Source of the DNA: Paenibacillus odorifer
GTDB lineage: Bacteria; Bacillota; Bacilli; Paenibacillales; Paenibacillaceae
Assembly (NCBI RefSeq): GCF_000758725.1
Contig: NZ_CP009428.1
Span: 496,001 to 560,000, forward strand
DNA length: 64,000 nt
Direction of reading: 5' to 3'
The translations under genes were made by a program, and so were the position numbers. Below, in pieces: positions 54,632 to 63,269 of the stretch. Within the stretch, counting starts at the first letter, position 1. Each line of letters starts with the position of its first letter. The notes beneath the pieces were generated by a model, which did not search any database, was not told the DNA's origin, and saw only the letters and a list, made by a program, of their open reading frames with translations.

Positions 54632-55567
54632 TTGATATGGTTCATTATTAGCGCTGTAATCATCATAGGGATTCTAATCTATGTGGGATTTTTCTTCTAT
54701 GGTATTGCTATTAAACGAGCGCCAAAGGTATTTCTAAGTAATAATCCTAATCTGAAGGCTGATCCTCCGGTTGCCGGAGCTTCTTGGGGGGAGGGGAAGG
54801 ATTGGGTCTCTCGCCAGAGCTTCGAGAATATTGAGATCGTATCTGCAGATGGACTTAAACTAAGAGGTTTCTTACTCCAATCTAATCGTGCTGCGGGACG
54901 CACAGCCATTCTAGCCCACGGTTATTCAGGTAAAGCAAAGGATATGGGGGCGTACGCCAAAATCTACTACGAGAACTTAGGCTTTAACATCCTAATTCCC
55001 GATGCAAGGGGGCATGGAGATAGCGCAGGGGATTACATTGGTTTTGGTTGGCCGGAACGAAAAGATTATTTGCAATGGATTGAATACATGATTAAAAAGA
55101 CTGGGTCTAGTGCTCAAATTGTGCTTCACGGTGTTTCTATGGGCGGTGCTACAGTGCTAATGACCTCAGGGGAAGATCTTCCGCCGCAGGTAAAAGCTAT
55201 TGTTGCGGACTGCGCTTATACCTCAGTAAAAGCACAATTATCTTACCAACTACGGCGCATGTATCGTTTGCCAAGTTTCCCTTTCGTTCAAAGTGCAAGT
55301 CTAATCACCCGCTTGAAGGCGGGGTATGGTTTTGGTGAAGCCTCTGCATTAAAACAAGTGCGGAAAGCGAAGGTTCCGATTCTTTTTATTCACGGGGATG
55401 CGGATAACTTTGTACCTTTTGCTATGATGAATGAATTGTATGAGGCATGCCAGAGTCCAAAGGAGAGGCTCATAGTGCCGCAAGCGGGGCATGGATTGTC
55501 TTATGATACGGATAAGGCGGGGTATATAGATGTAGTAACAGCTTTTGTAAGCCGATATGTAAAATAA
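54632..55567 (+). CDS. Alpha/beta hydrolase with N-terminal membrane anchor
   Basis: A 311-aa serine hydrolase. An N-terminal membrane helix (about residues 2-25) suggests attachment to the membrane. The oxyanion region AILAHGYSG, nucleophile elbow HGVSMGGAT, acid in FIHGDADNFVP and the late His in PQAGHGLSY complete the triad. It resembles the YqkD/bem46 group; the substrate is unknown. TTG 54632 follows GAAGGTG. It is monocistronic with a strong terminator. Confidence 0.85.
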   Translation: MIWFIISAVIIIGILIYVGFFFYGIAIKRAPKVFLSNNPNLKADPPVAGASWGEGKDWVSRQSFENIEIVSADGLKLRGFLLQSNRAAGRTAILAHGYSGKAKDMGAYAKIYYENLGFNILIPDARGHGDSAGDYIGFGWPERKDYLQWIEYMIKKTGSSAQIVLHGVSMGGATVLMTSGEDLPPQVKAIVADCAYTSVKAQLSYQLRRMYRLPSFPFVQSASLITRLKAGYGFGEASALKQVRKAKVPILFIHGDADNFVPFAMMNELYEACQSPKERLIVPQAGHGLSYDTDKAGYIDVVTAFVSRYVK

Positions 55568-55582
55568 GTCCTGAACGTAGAC

Positions 55583-55629
55583 AGCGCCCGATATCCGCTA
55601 GGTAGCGGTTATCGGGCGCCTATATTTTT
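55583..55629 (+). terminator. Terminator after the hydrolase gene
   Basis: GCGCCCGAT with CCGCTA pairs with TAGCGG and ATCGGGCGC, then TATATTTTT. Confidence 0.85.
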
Positions 55630-56316
55630 CCACACATGACGTAGTCCTTGAATAAGGATCGTACCGTCATGCTTTCTCGTTATATTCATCCCCCGCCGTT
55701 CGTGAGTAACGGGTGTCTTGATTCCTTGTTATTTCCAGCAGCCGTGTGGCGAGAATAATCCTTCCAATACGACAAAAGCCCTACCTCTCTTTTGCCCTTG
55801 CGGCTCCATTGACCGCGCCAGTGTGAATCGGAATGCTATATTTCGAATTTAATCTCATAAAAAGGAAGAGTACTGCAAGAAAACATAAAGCCTCTTTGTC
55901 CAAAATGCCGATGTGTATAATAGTCGGCCTGACATCTTCTTGGTGGGGATATTCAATATATCGAAAAACAAATACCATATAAATATAACACACTATTGTT
56001 TAAAAGGCAAATATAATAATGAATTCCAAGATAAGGTTTATTTGATTCTAGAGAGGAACAAACCTCGATAAGGAGCGCTTAGATTTTGAAAGTAACTTAA
56101 ATTGGGTTAATTGTGAATTATTCCGGAAAAGCTAGTAAACCAGAGGAGATGGGCGATCTCGGTGCAAATGGGCTAAAATGTAAGTTGGATATTTTTGCAA
56201 ACGCTACAAACTACAACTGAAAATGCCAGAGACGAAGGGCTTGTGTCTGCTGGGGTTATTTTGCGTGCCTATTTTGTGAACAGCTCTCTAAAACTGACAA
56301 TAAACTCCAACATTGA
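55630..56316. other. Intergenic region without a recognised gene
   Basis: About 690 bases. Only weak short frames exist. One minus-strand frame (55781-55993, 70 codons, rich in aromatic residues) has no ribosome site and no family resemblance I can name. Other frames there give short plausible-looking peptides broken by stops, so degenerate former coding DNA is possible. From 56000 on it is AT-rich with no structure beyond the promoter at 56317. Confidence 0.4.
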
Positions 56317-56345
56317 TTGAAGGATTGAGGGTAGACCGTTATAAT
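56317..56345 (+). promoter_or_regulatory. Promoter of the NusG-II/ECF operon
   Basis: TTGAAG (56317-56322), 17 bases, TATAAT (56340-56345), about 40 bp before the first gene. Confidence 0.7.
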
Positions 56346-56386
56346 TAATAAGTCTGGATTTTAATTAAAAAATAAGGGAGATTTTT

Positions 56387-56776
56387 ATGAAACGCGCAGA
56401 TGTGTGGCTGATTTCCATCGTATTGATTGCTGCGCTCGCTTTTCTCGTACCGAGATGGTTTTCGGACAATGATGACAAAGGTGGGGCCGGTAAAAATCTC
56501 ATAGCCAATGTAACGGTGGACGGTGAGTTATTTAAAACGGTAAAGCTTACAAAAGAAGAACAAACCATTGAGGTCCGCACGGAACGCGGCTATAACATTT
56601 TGAAGGTGCATGATTACGGGATTGAAATGTACGATGCCGATTGCGCTGATAAAGTTTGCCTAGGTTTTGGTTTTATTACCCTGCCCAAACAGACGATTGT
56701 CTGTCTACCGCATAGAGTATTAGTCGAAATCACCAGTGCGTCGGGGGAGGATGATATAGATGCCTATGTCCAGTAG
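56387..56776 (+). CDS. NusG domain II-containing exported protein
   Basis: A 129-aa protein with one N-terminal membrane helix (about residues 6-22) followed by a NusG_II-type beta domain that faces outside. Paired cysteines in DCADKVCLGFGF and IVCLPHRVLVEI are the family mark. Genes of this type regularly sit next to Gx-transporter and redox or quinone genes. The role is unknown. AAGGGAG precedes ATG 56387. It overlaps the next gene by 17 bp, so the products are probably coupled. Confidence 0.8.
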   Translation: MKRADVWLISIVLIAALAFLVPRWFSDNDDKGGAGKNLIANVTVDGELFKTVKLTKEEQTIEVRTERGYNILKVHDYGIEMYDADCADKVCLGFGFITLPKQTIVCLPHRVLVEITSASGEDDIDAYVQ

Positions 56777-57317
56777 TGAATCTGCAACAGCTTTAAAAAG
56801 AACAGTGATTATTGCGATTTTCGCCGCAGTGGCAGTAGTGTTAAGTTTAATAGAGGCACAGATTCCGTTATCCGGGATGGGACTGGTGCCGGGTGCTAAG
56901 CTCGGACTGGCCAACATTATGATTTTGACTTGTATTTACTTTTTACGTGGACGGGATGCTTTCCTGCTTGTCATCCTCAAAACACTGCTTACTGCATTTC
57001 TGCTAGGTACCTTCTCAAGCTTGCTGTTTAGTTTATTTGGTTCACTTTTTAGCTTTGTTGTTATGTTTGTGCTGATGCTGATTAGTGGCAAAGGTAAGAG
57101 TATAAGCTTGATCGGAATTAGTATAGCTGGTGGGATTGCACATAATATCGGTCAGCTGCTGGCAGCTTCTATGGTATTTGCATCACTTAGTATTTTTTAT
57201 TATCTTCCCATGCTGCTGATCACTGGGGTAGTAACAGGAATTGCCGTGGGCTATGCAGTCCGTTATTTGGTGGCGTCATTGTCAAAAATATCGCTGTTTG
57301 AAGAATTTTTGGACTGA
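56760..57317 (+). CDS. Gx transporter family protein (putative ECF S component)
   Basis: A 185-aa membrane protein with about five to six helices and the family segment SGMGLVPGAKLGLANIMILT. The family is sometimes annotated as heptaprenyl-diphosphate synthase component I, but it looks like a substrate-specific (S) component of an energy-coupling-factor importer. The three ECF genes directly downstream support that reading. The substrate is unknown; quinone or isoprenoid precursors are one idea from context. The start is ATG 56760 or 56766 after GGGGGAGG. Confidence 0.75.
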   Translation: MPMSSSESATALKRTVIIAIFAAVAVVLSLIEAQIPLSGMGLVPGAKLGLANIMILTCIYFLRGRDAFLLVILKTLLTAFLLGTFSSLLFSLFGSLFSFVVMFVLMLISGKGKSISLIGISIAGGIAHNIGQLLAASMVFASLSIFYYLPMLLITGVVTGIAVGYAVRYLVASLSKISLFEEFLD

Positions 57318-57346
57318 TTAGTCACATCAGCGGAAGGATGACTAAC

Positions 57347-58201
57347 ATGAATGAATCATACGAAGGTCAAGACTTAGAGGGAGAAGGACAAGCGGTCATC
57401 TCTCTGGATGGGGTATCGTTTGGCTATGATCCCGAGCATCCGATTCTTCAAAATATAACGTTATCTATCTCACAAGGACAATGGGTCAGCTTGGTTGGTC
57501 CTAATGGCTGCGGGAAGTCTACGTTGGTCAAGCTGCTTAATGCTCTGCTGCCTAAGGGGGCTGGTGAGATTGAGGTTAGTGGCATGCTGCTTAGTGAGGA
57601 AACGATCGGAAGCATTCGGCAATGTATCGGAATGGTGTTCCAAAATCCAGATAATCAGTTTATTGGAGCCACTGTAGAGGAAGATATCCTATTCGGCCTG
57701 GAAGGGCTTTGTTTGCCGTACGAAGAGATGGCTGAACGTTTGCACTCCTATACGACAAGACTAGGAATAAATCATCTGTTGTCCAAGCATCCGGGTGAGC
57801 TGTCGGGAGGCCAAAAGCAGCGTGTTGCTATCGCTTCCATTCTTGCTATGGAACCAGGCATCGTCATTTTTGACGAGGCCTCTTCTATGTTGGATGAAGG
57901 AAGCAGAAATGACCTTCTCGGCATTCTGCAGGATATGCGGGCAGAAGGGAAGTACACGATCCTCATGATTACGCATGATGCAGATGAGATTTTGGCATCG
58001 GATCGGGTGCTTGCGCTGCATGGAGGTAGTTTGGCTGCAGATGTTACACCGGCGGAGTTGTTCCGGAACGAGGAGCTTCTGGAAAAATGCCATCTGCGTG
58101 AACCTTATCCTTGGCGCCTTGCACGCGAGCTGCAGAACCAGGGTATTCATGTGGATGTTCCGATCAGTGAAAAGGAGCTTATAGACACGTTATGGCCATA
58201 G
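57347..58201 (+). CDS. ecfA1: ECF transporter ATPase EcfA1
   Basis: A 284-aa ABC ATPase. The Walker A motif is VGPNGCGKST, Q loop VFQNPDNQFIGATVEED (the ECF-type NPDNQ), signature LSGGQKQRVAIAS, Walker B IVIFDEAS. It couples ATP hydrolysis to EcfT. ATG 57347 has GGAAGGA at good spacing; ATG 57338 lies on that site. It overlaps ecfA2 by 10 bp. Confidence 0.92.
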   Translation: MNESYEGQDLEGEGQAVISLDGVSFGYDPEHPILQNITLSISQGQWVSLVGPNGCGKSTLVKLLNALLPKGAGEIEVSGMLLSEETIGSIRQCIGMVFQNPDNQFIGATVEEDILFGLEGLCLPYEEMAERLHSYTTRLGINHLLSKHPGELSGGQKQRVAIASILAMEPGIVIFDEASSMLDEGSRNDLLGILQDMRAEGKYTILMITHDADEILASDRVLALHGGSLAADVTPAELFRNEELLEKCHLREPYPWRLARELQNQGIHVDVPISEKELIDTLWP

Positions 58202-59094
58202 AATTACAGCAAGTAAGTTACACCTACGCTGACCGAAGCCTCTGGAAGCTGACGGCGCTCCGGGACATTAACCTCAGTGTACCCATTGGCTCGATGGTTG
58301 GTATTGCGGGGGCGACGGGCTCAGGTAAATCGACGCTGCTGCAAATGTTTAACGGGATACTGAAACCAACCGAGGGTACGGTAAAAGTGCTTGATGTAAC
58401 CATTCAGGCTGGTGAGAAGTCACCTAAGCTAATGCCACTGCGCCGCCGAGTCGGATTGGTATTTCAATTTCCGGAGCAGCAGATGTTCGAAGATACGGTC
58501 GAAAAGGATCTCATTTTCGGTCCCCTTAATTTCGGTATGAGTCTCGAAGAGGCAAAGTCACGTGCACGTCAGGCCATGTCAGATATGGGGCTGGATCTCG
58601 CGTTGCTGGAGCGGAATCCTTTTCAATTGAGCGGTGGACAAATGCGTAAGGCGGCTATCGCTTCCGTGCTAGCTATGGACCCGGAGGTCATCGTTCTGGA
58701 TGAGCCCACGGCAACGCTTGATCCCATTAGCCGTGCAGAGCTAATCAGCTTGCTGGAGCGATTATGCCGTGAGCAGGGCAGAACGATCATTATCGTTACG
58801 CATCGGATGGATGAGTTATTGCCCTATGCGGACAGCTGGGTTGTACTTAAAGAGGGCAGCACGGCGTTTCAGGGCAGTGTAAAGGCACTTGCAGATGATC
58901 CTTCGATTCTGGAACAGTGTGGTTTGACGGTTCCGCAGTCCCTTCGTTACTGGCGTGCAGTTGCTGATCATTTAGGTCTTGTGGATGAAGTCCCCCGCTT
59001 GACGGCTGAGAGTCTGGCAGAGCTTATAGCTTCGCTGCCAGCGGAATCAATAAGCACTGGTAAGCCCGATGGAAAGAGGGATGACCATGAATGA
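58192..59094 (+). CDS. ecfA2: ECF transporter ATPase EcfA2
   Basis: A 300-aa partner ATPase. The Walker A motif is AGATGSGKST, Q loop VFQFPEQQMFEDTVEKD (the ECF-type FPEQQ), signature LSGGQMRKAAIAS, Walker B VIVLDEPTATLDP. It forms a heterodimer with EcfA1. It overlaps both neighbours, indicating one coupled operon. Confidence 0.92.
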   Translation: MAIELQQVSYTYADRSLWKLTALRDINLSVPIGSMVGIAGATGSGKSTLLQMFNGILKPTEGTVKVLDVTIQAGEKSPKLMPLRRRVGLVFQFPEQQMFEDTVEKDLIFGPLNFGMSLEEAKSRARQAMSDMGLDLALLERNPFQLSGGQMRKAAIASVLAMDPEVIVLDEPTATLDPISRAELISLLERLCREQGRTIIIVTHRMDELLPYADSWVVLKEGSTAFQGSVKALADDPSILEQCGLTVPQSLRYWRAVADHLGLVDEVPRLTAESLAELIASLPAESISTGKPDGKRDDHE

Positions 59095-59878
59095 GAAACT
59101 GATCTTAGGTCGGAGTATTGAGACCGGTTCGTGGGTGCACAAGCTGGATGCTCGTGCCAAAATCACTGGCATGCTATTATACGTAGCTGTTATCTTGCTC
59201 TCACGTTCGTGGATGGCCATGGCTGTGTTGGCTATTTTTTCGATAGCCGTTATGGCTTCCACGCGGATTCCGCTTAAATACTTCCTGAAAGCAGCTAAGC
59301 CTTTACGTTATTTAATGTTATTTATCTTTATTGTGCAGGTGGTGTCTGTGAAGACAGGGGAGGTAGTGCTGACTCTTGGTTCCTGGTCTATCTATGAGGG
59401 AGGGCTAAGATTAGGGGCATTTTCGGTCATCCGCATGTTCTTTCTTATCACCTTTACAGCGCTTCTGACCTTCACAACAACGCCGGGGAAGCTGAATCAA
59501 GGGTTGGAGGGGATCTTGACACCCTTCAAAAAGCTTGGCTTATCCCCTGACCGTATCACGCTGATGATCAGCATTTCACTTCGTTTCATTCCTACGATTC
59601 TAGATGAATCGCAGATCATAATGAAAGCGCAGGCCTCAAGGGGAGCCGATCTAAAAGAGCTGCCTTTGAAGGAAAAGGGACGGATGTTAGTCTCCCTGCT
59701 GGTCCCGATTATCGCCAGTGCTTTTAGGCGTGCTCAGGATCTGGTGTATTCCATGGAAGCCCGCGGTTTTCGCATGGATGCTCCCCGCAGTCGGTATCAC
59801 CGCCTAAGGTGGGGCAAATTCGATACTGTTTTTATTGGGATGTTTGTGGTCATGGGAATTGCAGTAGCTTTGTTATAA
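59087..59878 (+). CDS. ecfT: ECF transporter transmembrane component EcfT
   Basis: A 263-aa membrane scaffold with N-terminal helices, the family opening LDARAKITGMLLYV, and the two ATPase-coupling Ala-Arg motifs, one in QASRGAD and one in MEARGFR. ATG 59087 follows GAGGG; the open frame starts at 59069 inside ecfA2. Together with EcfA1/A2 and the Gx protein it makes a complete ECF importer. Confidence 0.9.
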   Translation: MNEKLILGRSIETGSWVHKLDARAKITGMLLYVAVILLSRSWMAMAVLAIFSIAVMASTRIPLKYFLKAAKPLRYLMLFIFIVQVVSVKTGEVVLTLGSWSIYEGGLRLGAFSVIRMFFLITFTALLTFTTTPGKLNQGLEGILTPFKKLGLSPDRITLMISISLRFIPTILDESQIIMKAQASRGADLKELPLKEKGRMLVSLLVPIIASAFRRAQDLVYSMEARGFRMDAPRSRYHRLRWGKFDTVFIGMFVVMGIAVALL

Positions 59879-59921
59879 TACTCATTCCCTATTAGTAGTA
59901 TCAACTTGGGAGGGAACTTGA

Positions 59922-61847
59922 ATGGCACGTTATTTTAACGGTAGAGAAGTTGAATTACTCGCACCCGCAGGAACGTTTGAGATTTTCAAGGAAGTGATCC
60001 AATCACGGTGTGATGCAGTTTATTTTGGTGGACCTGTATTGAATATGAGAATGATGCGTAAAGGTTATAATCTTACTCATGAAGAGATTGTAGAGGCACT
60101 TGATATCGCTCACCGTCTAGACAAAAAAGTGTATATCACTGTGAATAATCTTTTTAGTGAGGAAGATGTGGAAGAAGCTAGAGAATACCTGCGTTTTCTT
60201 GATAGTGCTCGGCCGGATGCCTTGATTGTTCAGGATATGGCAGTGTTGGAGCTTATTCGGGAGATGGAGCTTAACCTTCCTATTCACTCTTCAGTAATGA
60301 TGAATGTTCACAACCTGGAGATGATCTATGCGCTGCGTGATCTGGGTGTAACTCGTGTAGTTACCTCGCGGGAAATGGACCTGCAGACAGCTAAGCTGCT
60401 TGGTCAGCGGAGTGGCATGGAGCTGGAATATTTTATTCATGGAGATATGTGCTCTGTGCATGGTGCAAATTGTTACTTTAGTTCCCATGTTTTTGGTATG
60501 AGCAGCAACCGGGGGAAATGTATGAAGCCTTGCCGCTGGGATTATCGGGTTAAAAAAGACGGATATGTATATCCTGCTGAATATCCACTGGCTGTCAAAG
60601 ATATGTTTATGTATGAGCATCTTCCGGAATTGATTGAATCAGGCATTACTTCTTTTAAAATTGAGGGCCGTATGCGTGATAAGGAATTTATGGTGATGCT
60701 GGCGAATAGCTACGGCGAAGCCATTGACCGATATATCGATGATCCGATTGGTTTTGATCGTACGGTTGATACCAAAGAACTGTACAACAACCGCAAGCGC
60801 GACTTTTCGACAGCCTATGCTTTTGGTAAACCAGGGTTAGCTAATATCAACCGTCGTTATGAAGGTACGGGCAAATTCTATAGCACTGGAAAAGTATTTA
60901 GCACACCAACCGCAGAACGTGAGCTATCTGAAAAACGTGTAGAGGAATTGCGGGAACGTTTGGCGCAAGAAAAGAAGCCTAAGACAACAAAAGCGAAGCT
61001 GGCTGTACGTGTGAATAATATGGAACAGGCGCGCGTAGTATTGGAACTGGGTGTGGATAGTCTGTATTTGCCGGGCGATGTATTTGAACCGGATAGACCT
61101 TTTACAAAACGTGATATTAAGGAACTTGGTGAACTAAAAGGCGATAGCAAAATATATTTAGGGTTGCCACGCATGATGACCGAGCTGCATTTCGATCAAT
61201 ATGATCAATTGCTTGGTGGAGAACGCTTGCCGATCGACGGTATAATCGTTACTAATTTGGGAGCGATTCGCAGATACAGCTCTACAGGTTATCCGTTAAT
61301 TGGAGATGGTAGTTTAAATGTCTACAATCATCTTTCCGCCCAATTATATGCAAAATTAGGTTTGACTCAGCTTTCGGTTTCACCGGAAATGACGCTGGAG
61401 CACTTTGCTACCTTTGCCTCACGTTGTGACACGCCTTTGGAAGTTGTTGTACATGGTACACCTGCACTAATGTATATGGAACATGATCTTTATGAGAATA
61501 CTGAAGTAATGGAACCTATCGCTGAAGAGGATAATCAATATGTGCACAATAATGTATTGGTTCTAAAAACAGACAAAGGTGAAAATCCGGTATATCGTGA
61601 TCAGCACGGCCGTTGCCATCTTTTGTTCGCAAAAGAGCTCTGCTATTTACCGTTACTTGGTGAGATGATTGATCTAGGCATATCTAGCTTCCGTATTGAA
61701 GGAGCGACGTATAGTGCTCAGCAGTTGCGTGAAATTATAATTTCTTATCAACAAGCTATGAATCGTACTGAAGTGAAAGATGACATGCTAGGTGGTCTTG
61801 AGCCCATTTATGCGGGTTATACTCTAGGTTCGCTGCAATTTAACTAA
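59922..61847 (+). CDS. U32-family peptidase-like protein with duplicated module
   Basis: A 641-aa protein with an N-terminal U32 module (VELLAPAGTFEIFKEVIQSR, DAVYFGG, GDMCSVHGANCYFSS, GKCMKPCRWDYR, FKIEGRMRD) and a second, diverged U32-like half after about residue 365 ending in SFRIEGATYSAQQLREIIIS. The cysteines in the first half could hold an iron-sulfur cluster, as in UbiU/UbiV and related U32 proteins of O2-independent hydroxylations. True protease activity is doubtful. GGGAGGG precedes ATG 59922. It lies in a line with an aminotransferase and a UbiA enzyme. Confidence 0.82.
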   Translation: MARYFNGREVELLAPAGTFEIFKEVIQSRCDAVYFGGPVLNMRMMRKGYNLTHEEIVEALDIAHRLDKKVYITVNNLFSEEDVEEAREYLRFLDSARPDALIVQDMAVLELIREMELNLPIHSSVMMNVHNLEMIYALRDLGVTRVVTSREMDLQTAKLLGQRSGMELEYFIHGDMCSVHGANCYFSSHVFGMSSNRGKCMKPCRWDYRVKKDGYVYPAEYPLAVKDMFMYEHLPELIESGITSFKIEGRMRDKEFMVMLANSYGEAIDRYIDDPIGFDRTVDTKELYNNRKRDFSTAYAFGKPGLANINRRYEGTGKFYSTGKVFSTPTAERELSEKRVEELRERLAQEKKPKTTKAKLAVRVNNMEQARVVLELGVDSLYLPGDVFEPDRPFTKRDIKELGELKGDSKIYLGLPRMMTELHFDQYDQLLGGERLPIDGIIVTNLGAIRRYSSTGYPLIGDGSLNVYNHLSAQLYAKLGLTQLSVSPEMTLEHFATFASRCDTPLEVVVHGTPALMYMEHDLYENTEVMEPIAEEDNQYVHNNVLVLKTDKGENPVYRDQHGRCHLLFAKELCYLPLLGEMIDLGISSFRIEGATYSAQQLREIIISYQQAMNRTEVKDDMLGGLEPIYAGYTLGSLQFN

Positions 61848-61944
61848 TTCTATTTTTTGGGACAAAATATCGTCTGCTAGTAAGAAGAATGCACAGTACT
61901 CTATCAATAAGTTACTATTTTCACAAGAAGAGAGGGAATCAATC

Positions 61945-63231
61945 ATGGAACAGCAAGAATTCATCGGAAGAGAAGCCGTAGCGGCGAAGCGTAAGCAATA
62001 TTTCTATCCGTGTACACAGCATTTTTACCGCGATGCGCCTCAGCTTGTGCGAGGTTCGATGCAGTTTGTGTATGATGAAAATGGCAAACAATATACAGAT
62101 TTCTTCGCAGGTGTATCTGTAGTCGCTTGTGGGCACTGCAATCCAGCCATAACTGGACGTACGATTGAGCAATTGCAGCAGCTGCAGCATACGTCTACGA
62201 TCTATTTAACTCAGCCAAATGTGGATTTGGCTGAACGTCTGGAAGAGGTTATGCCAGGCGGTCTACGCCGAACCTTCTTCGTGAACAGCGGCTCAGAGGC
62301 TAATGAAGGTGCATTGCTGCTCGCCCGGATGTATACAGGACGTAAGGGGTTCATTGCATTGGAGAGTGGTCTACACGGCCGTACCAATCTAACTATGAGT
62401 GTGACAGGACTGCCGATGTGGCGTACCGATAAATACTTGGATCATGACGTTGAGTTTATTCCTCGCCCATATCATCCAGAACTATCTCTGGAGGAAGCCG
62501 CTGCACTCTCCCTGGAATCTCTGGAGCGAGTGCTTGAGGAGAAGGGGAATACTATCGCCGCAATGATCGTAGAGCCAATCCAAGGCAATGGTGGTATGAT
62601 TATGCCAACGCCAACCTACTTCAGTGAGGTCAAAATGTTGCTGGAGAGATACGGCGTACTTCTGATCGCTGATGAAATTCAAACTGGATTTGGTCGTACA
62701 GGCAAAATATTCGCTATGGAGCATTTTGACGTAGTGCCCGATATTATAAGTATGGCTAAGGCGCTGGGGAATGGAATTCCGGTTGCGGCTTTTGCGACAA
62801 CGGATGAGATTGCACTTGCGCTGAACCGTCCGTCGGCTTCAACCTTTGGAGGCAATCCGGTATCTGCTGCAACGGCGCTGGCTGTGCTTGATTATATTCG
62901 CGATGAACGGCTTCCTGAACGCTCAGTGCTGCTCGGAGAACAATTGAAAGCAGGGCTAAAGACCCTTCAAGAGCGTTATCCTTCGCTTATTGTGGATGTC
63001 CGTGGAATTGGGCTTATGTTGGGAGCGGAGCTTGCCGGTGAGAATACTGAAGGCTCTGCGGCGCTTACAGATCAAGTACTGGAAGAGATGAAAGACAGAG
63101 GATACCTGATCGGCAAAAATGGCATAGGACGCAACGTACTAGCCTTTCAACCGCCGATGATTATTACGGAAGAGGATATCGACGGGCTGCTTAACAACCT
63201 GAATGAAGTCCTTGCGGAGCTTAATGTCTAA
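61945..63231 (+). CDS. Class III PLP-dependent aminotransferase
   Basis: A 428-aa aminotransferase of the AGXT2/4-aminobutyrate group. Motifs are FFVNSGSEANEGALLLAR, the PLP-binding Asp in LLIADEIQTGFGRTG, and the Schiff-base Lys in ISMAKALGNGIPVAAF. The amino donor cannot be read from sequence; alanine-glyoxylate, ornithine or beta-alanine types are all possible. AGAGAGGGAA precedes ATG 61945. It lies 97 bp after the U32 gene and 38 bp before the prenyltransferase gene. Confidence 0.87.
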   Translation: MEQQEFIGREAVAAKRKQYFYPCTQHFYRDAPQLVRGSMQFVYDENGKQYTDFFAGVSVVACGHCNPAITGRTIEQLQQLQHTSTIYLTQPNVDLAERLEEVMPGGLRRTFFVNSGSEANEGALLLARMYTGRKGFIALESGLHGRTNLTMSVTGLPMWRTDKYLDHDVEFIPRPYHPELSLEEAAALSLESLERVLEEKGNTIAAMIVEPIQGNGGMIMPTPTYFSEVKMLLERYGVLLIADEIQTGFGRTGKIFAMEHFDVVPDIISMAKALGNGIPVAAFATTDEIALALNRPSASTFGGNPVSAATALAVLDYIRDERLPERSVLLGEQLKAGLKTLQERYPSLIVDVRGIGLMLGAELAGENTEGSAALTDQVLEEMKDRGYLIGKNGIGRNVLAFQPPMIITEEDIDGLLNNLNEVLAELNV

Positions 63232-63269
63232 TACAATGAATTTCAAGTAGCGAAGAAAGAGGAAAACGA

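Noticed and set aside
55781-55993. 70-codon minus-strand frame, considered as an AgrB-like or peptide gene
   Set aside because: Superficial resemblance only (YPHQED); no ribosome site, no membrane topology match and no AgrD-like neighbour.
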